From the NCBI GenBank assembly GCA_025464925.1, contig JAODMS010000254.1:1-14823 (forward strand): DNA of 14,823 nt, written 5' to 3'. Made by a program: the position numbers and the translations under genes. This document shows positions 1 to 5,502 of the stretch, piece after piece. Below the pieces are notes generated by a model. The model had not been told where the DNA came from. It saw only the letters and a list, made by a program, of their open reading frames with translations, and ran no database searches. How positions within the stretch are numbered: position 1 is the stretch's first letter; each line of letters begins with the position of its first letter. This stretch comes from Arthrobacter sp. Lineage in GTDB: Bacteria > Actinomycetota > Actinomycetes > Actinomycetales > Micrococcaceae.

Positions 1-216
1 GCAGTCGTTTGATCAAAAAGTCGGTCATGTTCTTGGCTCACCTGCAGGGTGAACTGGAATTGGCGGCCAACTCATTGATTTCAATAAGGAAACCACCAAA
101 ATCTCACGGCGAAGTCACGGATTCAGGAAAATCATCTAGCCGGCATCCTGCCCCCGAGGCAGGTGGTGGACTTAAAGTGAGTTTGCAAACTTTCTTTAAC
201 CGACCTGGAGGCTGAG
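1..216 (+). other. Leader upstream of the IS110-type transposase
   Basis: No convincing gene is seen here; the open frame in this stretch has no recognisable protein features. The stretch probably contains the left end of the insertion sequence, although the terminus cannot be placed because the window starts here. A compact hairpin is present at 147-163 (CCTGCC, 5-base loop, GGCAGG). IS110-family elements carry structured non-coding ends that encode a bridge RNA, so a structured leader is compatible with that, but the assignment is inference. A good ribosome binding site, GGAGG, lies at 207-211, 5 bases before the transposase ATG. Confidence 0.4.
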
Positions 217-1230
217 ATGAAATACTGCGGAATTGCCCTTCATTCGAACAATAGCGTGGTGTCGGTGCTCGACGAGCAAGATCACATTGTGGCCGAGAAG
301 CGCTTACCAAATGATCTTGAAAAGATCATTGGGCTTATCAAACCCTGGCAATCAGAATTGGCAGGCGTCGTGGTTGAATCCACTTTCAATTGGTACTGGT
401 TGGTCGACGGACTCAAGGATGCGGGATTCACGGTGCACCTGGCCCATACGACAGCGATCAAGAAATACGAAGGTCTCAAACACAGCGGCGATGAAGCCGA
501 TGCACGTTATCTTGCCCATCTGCTGCGACTGGGAATATTGCCAACAGGAACCATACTGGAGCCCGAACACCGCGCGGTGCGCGATCTGGCGCGAAAGCGG
601 ATGCAACTGGTGCGTAGCCGCACGGCCCACATTCTGGCCATCGAAAACATCACGGCGCGCCAAAATGGTTCGCGCATTACAAGCAATCAAGTCAAGCAGC
701 TGACAGCGGAGTCGGTTGATGCAATGCCGTTGGCTGCGGATGTAGCACTGGCGGTCAAAACCAACGTGGCGGTGATCACGACTCTTTCCGAGCAGATTGA
801 CCTTCTGGAGAAGCGACTCCTGGCAGACATGAAGGCGCGTTCAGACTACGCACTGCTCACCAGCGTGCCGGGTATTGGCAAAGTGCTGGCAACCACCATC
901 CTGCTGGAGACAGGCCCGATTGATCGCTTCAAAGCTGCTGGCAACTTTGCGTCTTACGCGCGCTGCGTCGACAGCGCGCACACCAGCAATGGCAAGAAGA
1001 AAGGCGCAGGCAATACGAAGAACGGTAACAAGTACCTTGCCTGGGCGTTTGTGGAGGCTGCTGTTTATGCGATGCGATTCAATGCTGAGGCAAAACGGTT
1101 TTACGACAGAAAGAAGGCCAAGACGAACAACGTGGTGGCTATCCAGGCCCTTGCACATAAATTGGCCAGAGCATGCTTTCACATGCTGAAAGAAGGCCGG
1201 CCATTTGATGTGACGCGCTGCTTCGCATGA
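217..1230 (+). CDS. IS110-family transposase, full length but D7A
   Basis: This is a DEDD transposase of the IS110/IS1111 family (337 residues, normal length). It has an N-terminal RuvC-like domain (about 1-150), a coiled middle, and a C-terminal Transposase_20 domain (about 210-300) with the helix-hairpin-helix-like stretch VPGIGKVLATTILLETGPID. The expected acidic residues E54, D92 and D95 (GDEADARYLAHLL) are present, and S257 in HTSNGKKKG is the likely catalytic serine. The first acidic residue is missing: the N-terminus reads CGIALHSNN, where the family has an Asp in place of Ala7 (codon GCC). The ATG at 217 follows GGAGG with 5-base spacing, and the C-terminal ending is intact. The family works with a bridge RNA from the element ends. 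By family knowledge, loss of the first Asp should abolish cleavage, so the copy is probably inactive unless complemented. Confidence 0.93.
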   Translation: MKYCGIALHSNNSVVSVLDEQDHIVAEKRLPNDLEKIIGLIKPWQSELAGVVVESTFNWYWLVDGLKDAGFTVHLAHTTAIKKYEGLKHSGDEADARYLAHLLRLGILPTGTILEPEHRAVRDLARKRMQLVRSRTAHILAIENITARQNGSRITSNQVKQLTAESVDAMPLAADVALAVKTNVAVITTLSEQIDLLEKRLLADMKARSDYALLTSVPGIGKVLATTILLETGPIDRFKAAGNFASYARCVDSAHTSNGKKKGAGNTKNGNKYLAWAFVEAAVYAMRFNAEAKRFYDRKKAKTNNVVAIQALAHKLARACFHMLKEGRPFDVTRCFA

Positions 1231-1610
1231 GTAACGACGGTGGCCGACCAAGCCCGGTAACGCGACTGGAGTAGCAGCCGACGGTTCTGAATTGGATGGC
1301 GTGCCACCGTCACCTGTTTGCAGTAATGCGGATCGCCCGCGACGTGAGCCAGCAAGGGATTGGAGCCGATATTTCGGCAGCCACGGATCTGTGATCAACC
1401 ATTGGACACGTTTCGGCACCAACGTTCTTCTGGGGCGGCCAAGCCGCCAAGGCGAGAGGCCGTGACAGGGCTGCTCGCTTGGATCCCTGATGGGTGTCTG
1501 GCGCGATTCGTCGCAACTAAGAATTGAAGAAACGGACGCGGTTGGCAACTGTAAACAGCTTGAAAAAGGATAGATTGAAGACAGGCGGCTGGCGCCGCCA
1601 TGAATTTTGA
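1231..1610. other. Non-coding 3' flank of the IS110 element
   Basis: There is no supported gene in these 380 bases; open frames on both strands lack recognisable features. Short perfect hairpins occur at 1434-1448 (GGCGGC, CAA loop, GCCGCC) and 1584-1599 (GGCGGC, TGGC loop, GCCGCC). In the IS1111 branch of the IS110 family the bridge RNA comes from a long right end, so a bridge-RNA locus just after 1230 is possible. The right terminus of the element could not be located by eye. Confidence 0.35.
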
Positions 1611-1667
1611 TGCTCGCTTTACACCGGCCGGCTAATGGGTGCTCGCTTTACACCGGCCGGCTAATGG
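1611..1667 (+). repeat. Two tandem copies of a 28-29 bp repeat
   Basis: Two copies, at 1611-1639 and 1640-1667, are identical over 28 bases. Each begins TGCTCGCTTTACACCGGCC and ends GCTAATGG. Each contains the palindrome CCGGCCGG. The second copy runs directly into the left end of the IS6-type remnant. Multiple TG-starting terminal repeats with a similar look are typical of IS21-family ends, so this may be an orphan IS21-type terminus; no istA or istB gene is present to confirm it. Confidence 0.7.
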
Positions 1668-2308
1668 TGTCGCGTTGCTGGCTGATGAACGTGTTTGGGG
1701 CAAGAACGCATGCCAGTTCCTCAGACGGGACGGATTTTTCCTGACAACGCGTAAAACTGCTCGGCAAAAGACAGTTCGCTGCAGCCTTGCTGCATGATCT
1801 GACCTTTGCGGATCATGTGCATGAGTTCGATGCCGGCTAGGACATTACTGGCAGCCCGAAATGACTTGAAGTTGAGCCTCTAGGTGGTGACCCGTGTGAC
1901 AGCGCGATGGTCCTGCTCCACGATGTTGTTGAGGTATTTGATTTGCCGCACGATGATCGGTGTTTTACCTCGGGCATTGATCTCATCCTTTGACCTTGAT
2001 GTAGGTTTCGTCCACGCGCCAGCTGCCGCCCACCGGGCGCTTGTGCTTGCAAAAGACTTTTTCAACCAAGGGCAGAAACCGGATCGCCCAGCGGTTGATC
2101 GAAGAGTGGTTTACACACACGCCTCGTTCCTGTATCATTTCCTCCAGGTGGCGATAGCTCAACGGATAGGCTGCGTACCAACGGATGCATACCCCAATCA
2201 CGTCGATTGGAAATCGCATTCCTTTGGTTGCGAACATCTCGTTTCATACCCGTCACAAAAAAGAGCTCAGCATAAATGAGCAGCCGGTACGACCGCCAAT
2301 GCGACAAA
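1666..2308 (-). mobile_element. IS6-family insertion sequence, internally deleted
   Basis: The element is defined by the decayed IS6-type transposase at 1721-2237 and by candidate terminal inverted repeats. TGTCGCGTT at 1668-1676 matches the reverse complement of AATGCGACA at 2298-2306 at 8 of 9 positions. At about 640 bp it is shorter than the usual 750-900 bp of the family, which agrees with the part missing from the transposase. The right end sits exactly where umuC homology begins (about 2312), so the insertion probably truncated that gene. The left end abuts the tandem 28-29 bp repeat. The exact boundaries are inferred. Confidence 0.6.
1721..2237 (-). pseudogene. IS6-family (IS26-like) DDE transposase, broken
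   Basis: Read from 2237 leftwards, the N-terminal part is very typical of IS6 transposases (MRFPIDVIGVCIRWYAAYPL, then SSINRWAIRFLPLVEKVF and GGSWRVDETYIKVKG). The first catalytic Asp lies in DETY. The frame then meets TGA and continues in another frame with EINARGKTPIIVRQIKYLNN and IVEQDHRAV, which holds the catalytic Glu. After an in-frame TAG come NFKSFRAASNVLAGIELMHM and IRKGQI, ending at a TGA (1721-1723). About 60 residues between the first Asp and the Glu region are missing, including the second catalytic Asp (the TIDKSG-type motif). The gene therefore carries a deletion with frame loss plus a nonsense codon and cannot encode an active enzyme. Confidence 0.9.
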
Positions 2309-2311
2309 ACC

Positions 2312-3027
2312 CCTGATTGCGGGGCAGCTGGAGGAGGGCGGCATCGGCACGGTGCTGGACCTCATGCGCGTGGACCCCACCACCGTGCGCCGACGCTGGA
2401 GCGTGGTGTTCGAGCGCACGGTGAGGGAACTCCAGGGCCTGTCCTGCATAGCCCTGGAAGAGCAGCCCACGCCCAAAAAAAAAGATTGCCTGCACGCGCA
2501 GCTTTGGCCGGCCGGTGACCGACCTCGGGCCCTGATTGAAGCGGTGAGCGAGTTTGCCGCCCGAGCGGCTGAAAAGCTGCGCGGGCAGGCGAGCGTCGCG
2601 AGCGAGGTATTGGCGTTTGCCCACACCCCGCCGCACCGGCCGGGGCCGCGCTTTTCGCAAAGCGCAGTGGTACCCCTGCGCCGCCCGACGGCCGACACCA
2701 CTTGCCTGGTGCAAACCGCAGTCCTGGGCCTGCGCTCGATCTACCAGCCCGGCTTTGAGCTGCTCAAGGCCGGCGTCATGCTACTGGACCTGGTGCCCGG
2801 CAGCATGAGCCAAGGCAAGCTGGACCTGGAGCCCGAAGTGACTGGCGAGGGGGGGCCCAGCTGATGGCCACGATGGATGCGCTGAACGGAAAATACGGCA
2901 AGGGCATGGTGCACCTGGCCAGCTGCGGGATCGATGACCGAACTCGGCTCTGGGGCAAGCGCCAAGAGCGTCTGATGCCGGGGTACACAACCGGGTGGGG
3001 GACATGCCCATTGTCAATGCCGTGTGA
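2312..3027 (+). pseudogene. umuC: umuC C-terminal half, truncated and frameshifted
   Basis: This is a fragment of the catalytic subunit of the error-prone DNA polymerase V (Y-family, SOS mutagenesis). It starts in the helix-hairpin-helix/thumb part (GQLEEGGIGTVLDLMRVDP, TTVRRRWSVVFERTVRELQG) and continues through the little-finger domain (RFSQSAVVPLRRPTADT) and the hydrophobic stretch YQPGFELLKAGVMLLDLVPG. A DUF4113-type C-terminus ends near MPIVNAV at 3025-3027. The N-terminal palm and catalytic carboxylates are missing, cut off by the IS6 remnant. Three indels are inferred: one extra A in the nine-A run 2475-2483, a compensating loss near 2527, and a lost G in the seven-G run 2849-2855 that brings an early TGA at 2862. 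Each is explained by restoring the family sequence. No umuD is in view. Confidence 0.9.
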
Positions 3028-3369
3028 GCTGACCGGCTGACTTGGCAGCGCCAGCGAACTTGTTGCATCAAGCCATTGCCGAGCTTGTTTGCAAGGTGTA
3101 GGGAGAAGCGGCTGCCATCCCTCAAGCGATGTTCCCAAGCGTGCGGAGCATGACCTGATCAGCGTTGTGCAAGCACCGCTCAACGTTGTGCGCATTTTCT
3201 GTGGGTCACCTTGTGGATAACCTCGTTCACGAGCTGCAAAGGCCGCGCCAGCACTGGCTTGCGCGTCGATGCATACAAATTAAGCAACTGGCTCAGCGCG
3301 CGGCCCGGTCTTTCCCTTTGTGTTTGGCGTCCAGTCCAACCCGGTGGGCGGGTAAAGCGAGGCGGGTGT
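3028..3369. other. Gene-free stretch with one DnaA-box-like site
   Basis: No protein homology could be recognised on either strand. A perfect consensus DnaA box (TTATCCACA on the minus strand) lies at 3212-3220. The 28 bases at 3213-3240 resemble the reverse complement of 10351-10381. A single box is not evidence for an origin. The stretch probably contains further unrecognised gene debris. Confidence 0.3.
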
Positions 3370-3668
3370 GGTGAGCTTGCGCTGGAGGATGCTGGCACCG
3401 GCCAAATTTTGCTTTTTCCAACTCAGCGCGACAGACCAGTATGCGGATGCGCGTGAAAGTGTGCAATTCCTGGGGCTGGAAAACTCCGGTGAACGCAGTG
3501 AAGGCGCGCAGATCGCTTTGGTCAGCGCGCTTGGGTCTGCACGCTCGTCAAGTTGGCAAACCACTGCGCCTCGGACGGCACGTCGGCCAGGCGGGCGGAT
3601 TGCACTACAGAAATCCGGCGGAACCCGCCAGGCGCCATCAGCCCCTTGGGTTCCATGGGTTCAGCCAT
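3370..3668 (-). pseudogene. Tyrosine recombinase, N-terminal fragment, frameshifted
   Basis: From the ATG at 3668, preceded by AAGGAGG with about 8-base spacing, the protein begins MAEPMEPKGLMAPGGF and reads SARLADVPSEAQWFANL before TGA at 3522-3524. In a shifted frame it continues DLRAFTAFTGVFQPQELHTF and RIRILV, and after another shift QNLAGASILQRKLTTPASLY. This succession matches the SAM-like core-binding (arm) domain of XerC/D-type phage integrases. The catalytic domain (R-H-R-Y) is absent. Homology fades near 3370-3390, so the left border is approximate. It lies 69 bases downstream of the broken toxin gene on the same strand. The fragment becomes visible only when the three frames are joined. 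Confidence 0.7.
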
Positions 3669-3737
3669 GGGGAAACCCTCCTTGAAAAATACCTCCCAAG
3701 GACATCACTTCTACTTGCCTCGCACAAGGCGTGCCCG

Positions 3738-4009
3738 CTACCGGTACACCTCGCGCCGGTTGCCGATTTTGACCATCAGGATGCGCAAGGCGCCGTCCTC
3801 GATGCTGCTGATGATGCGGCAGTCGCCCACACACGGTACTTCCAGAATTGGCCCAGCTTCGCGCCCTTGAGGGCCTCGTCGATGCTACGCGGATCGTCCA
3901 GCATCGCGACGCGGTTGTGCAAAAACGTCTGGATGCGCCGGGCGTTTTGTGGCTCAAGCTTGCCGAGTTCGCGCACGGCGGCAGGATCGAACTCAACCCG
4001 CCAGGCCAT
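3738..4009 (-). pseudogene. RelE/ParE-family toxin, TG-duplication frameshift
   Basis: The N-terminal part MAWRVEFDPAAVRELGKLEP and the following RRIQTFLHNRVAMLDDPRSI and GQFWKYRV are typical of RelE-family ribosome-dependent mRNA interferases. After KYRV the frame is lost because of two extra bases in the repeat at 3829-3834 (ACACAC on the plus strand). Removing one AC unit restores GDCRIISSIEDGALRILMVK and IGNRREVYR followed by TAG at 3738-3740, giving a normal toxin of about 90 residues. The start overlaps the antitoxin gene by 17 bases, the usual coupling in relBE operons. As given, the product would lose the conserved C-terminal beta strands and basic residues and is probably inactive. 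Confidence 0.88.
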
Positions 4010-4235
4010 GACGCTTCATGACTTCTTCCAATGGCACGGCCTGCGTCTTTCCAGCACGGTGGTCGCTCCAGCGTTGCTCAGCCAGGTAGACATCTTCCAG
4101 GTCATCAAGGTGCTCGCGGATGGCCTCGACCATGTAGAACGTCTTACTGCGCCATGTGCGCTCGGCCAGGTCCTGCAGGCGGGCCGACACGTCGTCGGGC
4201 AGTCGAAGGGATACAGCGCCCATGTCGTTCTCCAA
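3993..4235 (-). CDS. RelB/CopG-like ribbon-helix-helix antitoxin, intact
   Basis: The 80-residue product has an N-terminal ribbon-helix-helix DNA-binding domain (AVSLRLPDDVSARLQDLAER and SKTFYMVEAIREHLDDLEDV) followed by a toxin-neutralising tail (YLAEQRWSDHR and PLEEVMKRHGLAG). This arrangement is typical of antitoxins paired with RelE-type toxins, which also repress their own operon. It comes first and overlaps the toxin start by 17 bases. The ATG at 4235 is used here; the internal ATG at 4223 (MGAVSLRL) fits the usual family start equally well. A partly palindromic site at 4243-4257, just upstream, is the probable operator. With the partner toxin frameshifted, this would be an orphan antitoxin. 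Confidence 0.88.
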   Translation of the reverse strand: MENDMGAVSLRLPDDVSARLQDLAERTWRSKTFYMVEAIREHLDDLEDVYLAEQRWSDHRAGKTQAVPLEEVMKRHGLAG

Positions 4236-4242
4236 ACTTTCA

Positions 4243-4257
4243 GTGCAAGTATTACAC
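4243..4257 (-). promoter_or_regulatory. Probable operator of the RelBE-type operon
   Basis: The 15-base sequence GTGTAATACTTGCAC (minus strand) is an imperfect palindrome with matching outer GTG and CAC and inner AA and TT. It lies 7 bases upstream of the antitoxin ATG at 4235. Ribbon-helix-helix antitoxins bind such short dyads to autorepress, so an operator role is likely by position and symmetry. Confidence 0.5.
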
Positions 4258-4307
4258 TATCGCTTGGCGTGTCTTTTTATATAAAAGCAGTGCTGTTCAT
4301 CCGGCGG

Positions 4308-4468
4308 TGGCGTCATCCCCTCCTGAAAATCCGGTATGTAACTTTCACCGCATCTGACTTAAACGGTTTTGAACCTGGCTTGAAATGGCAAGACTGCCTT
4401 TTGAGCTTAAAAACGAGCAGGTTCGAGTCACTACAGTTAAGCTGCCGAGTCAAAGGAGGGTGACGCCA
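4308..4468. repeat. About 160 bp stretch bounded by inverted repeats
   Basis: The left end TGGCGTCATCCCCTCCTGA (4308-4326) and the reverse complement of the right end, TGGCGTCACCCTCCTTTGA (4450-4468), agree at 14 of 19 positions ungapped and better with gaps. Similarity fades inward over about 15 further bases. The interior has no recognisable gene. This is the layout of a MITE or of an IS reduced to its two ends. No target duplication is apparent. The family was not recognised. Confidence 0.5.
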
Positions 4469-4629
4469 GGAGCCGGCTGATGCCCTGATACCTATGCCAT
4501 ATCCCCGATGCAAGGTGGGCATGCCGATGCTGCGCCTGTGCCCGGCATTGCCGATCACGGCTTGGCGGCATCGATCCTTCACGCTGGCATCCAAGGATTG
4601 AGGCCTGACGATTTATGGTGGTGATTTAT

Positions 4630-5145
4630 TTAAAAAAGTTTGGTGATTACCGACATGGCCAGAAATAAGCGGCGCGGTTGATTCTGTACCACAGCAAACC
4701 CAAACGCCTGATAAAAGGCCTCAGCCTTGGCGTCCTTGGCATCGACCACGACCGCCATGGATGCAACGGCTTGTGTTGCCTGGAGCGCACGGAACAGCGC
4801 ATCCATAAGCAGGAAATCCCCTGTCCTTTTGCCCTTTACTCGTTCATCCCTTGCCAGCCTGCCGAGCAGTGTCACGGGCAGTTGCGGATAACGCGGCAGG
4901 CGCTTTGCCAACTCGGGCGGCACTTGCTCCACGTTGATGGTGCAGGCTGAAAGAGTGTAATAGCCGAGCACTTGGTTTGACGGCGGTTTGACCAGAACGA
5001 AGGCGGCCGCAACAAACTTTTCCGCCTCCTGGCGGGCCTGCTGCAGAAGATAGCGATCAAGTGGCGCAACGCCGCAAGAAAAGCCTTCCCGGCTATGCGC
5101 TTGGGTTAACGCCTCAATGCGGTACGGCGTTGCTGGGGCGATCAA
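4630..5145 (-). CDS. GNAT acetyltransferase toxin, TacT-like
   Basis: This 171-residue GNAT-fold protein belongs to the type II toxins that acetylate the amino group of aminoacyl-tRNA and block translation (TacT/AtaT type). The N-terminus has the family signature GFSCGVAPLDRYLLQQA at 21-37. GYYTLSA lies at 61-67, and LLGRLARDERVKGKRTGDFL spans the acetyl-CoA loop. The catalytic-type Tyr145 lies in AEAFYQAFGF. Length and motifs look complete. The only in-frame start is TTG at 5145, immediately after the antitoxin stop with no spacer, so translation is probably coupled to the antitoxin and naturally weak. The loop has KGKRTG where many relatives have a more glycine-rich version. The pair lies next to, and divergent from, an integrase gene. 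Confidence 0.9.
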   Translation of the reverse strand: MIAPATPYRIEALTQAHSREGFSCGVAPLDRYLLQQARQEAEKFVAAAFVLVKPPSNQVLGYYTLSACTINVEQVPPELAKRLPRYPQLPVTLLGRLARDERVKGKRTGDFLLMDALFRALQATQAVASMAVVVDAKDAKAEAFYQAFGFAVVQNQPRRLFLAMSVITKLF

Positions 5146-5439
5146 TCAAACGCTCATTTGCTGGCGATAGTTCGCAGCCGCCTTACGCAGGCGATCATTG
5201 GGCGCAGCCGGATTCAGCAGCGCTGTCACGAAGGCAATCTGTTCCGCCTGGCTCAGGCGGAAGTTTTCATGCTCCTGGATCACACGCATGGCAGCAGCCT
5301 GAGCGCTTTCCACGACGAATTCACTCAGCGTACGACCGGAGAGTTCCGCCGCATGCTGGAGCACTGCCTTTTTCTCACCCGAAATCCGCGCTTCCAGGCG
5401 CTCGGAGCGTAATTTGGCAGGTTCTTCAGTTGTCTGCAT
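5146..5439 (-). CDS. DUF1778 antitoxin, TacA-like
   Basis: The 97-residue protein has an N-terminal ribbon-helix-helix region (RLEARISGEKKAVLQHAAEL, then GRTLSEFVVESAQAAAMRVI) of the DUF1778 family. It ends in a C-terminal neutralising segment containing FRLSQAEQIAFVTALLNP. Family knowledge: these antitoxins wrap the GNAT toxin and repress the operon as a complex. The stop TGA abuts the toxin TTG directly. The ATG at 5439 is the first plausible start. It lies 63 bases from the start of a divergent integrase, so binding of the complex there could affect both genes; direct repeats in this gap are described separately. No lesions are seen, so this module is expected to be functional. Confidence 0.9.
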   Translation of the reverse strand: MQTTEEPAKLRSERLEARISGEKKAVLQHAAELSGRTLSEFVVESAQAAAMRVIQEHENFRLSQAEQIAFVTALLNPAAPNDRLRKAAANYRQQMSV

Positions 5440-5502
5440 GGCCGTGTCCTTGGTTGATCAATGGTCTGGCTTTAGTGTACGGCAAAGGTACGGACATATC
5501 AA
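5440..5502. promoter_or_regulatory. Shared divergent control region, antitoxin/integrase
   Basis: The 63-base gap between two divergent genes holds two direct copies of GTACGG at 5477-5482 and 5488-5493, exactly 11 bases apart, about one helical turn. Such phased half-sites are typical of ribbon-helix-helix operators. The site is placed to serve the toxin-antitoxin operon and possibly the integrase. No strong -35/-10 pair could be defined by eye. Confidence 0.4.

Noticed and set aside
841..1548. Long minus-strand open frame across the IS110 transposase
   Set aside because: It lies antisense over the transposase and its low-complexity translation matches no family; it is a GC-rich shadow frame.
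1880..2065. Separate small gene in the IS6 region
   Set aside because: It is the displaced Glu-containing part of the IS6 transposase after the internal deletion, not an independent gene.
3212..3220. Replication origin suggested by a perfect DnaA box
   Set aside because: Only one consensus box, with no cluster, AT-rich unwinding region or adjacent replication gene.
3441..4463. 340-codon plus-strand open frame
   Set aside because: It runs antisense to the broken toxin, the antitoxin and the integrase fragment, which all have clear homology; its own translation has none.
4313..4594. 93-codon minus-strand frame between the toxin-antitoxin modules
   Set aside because: No family features or ribosome binding site; it covers the inverted-repeat-bounded stretch.
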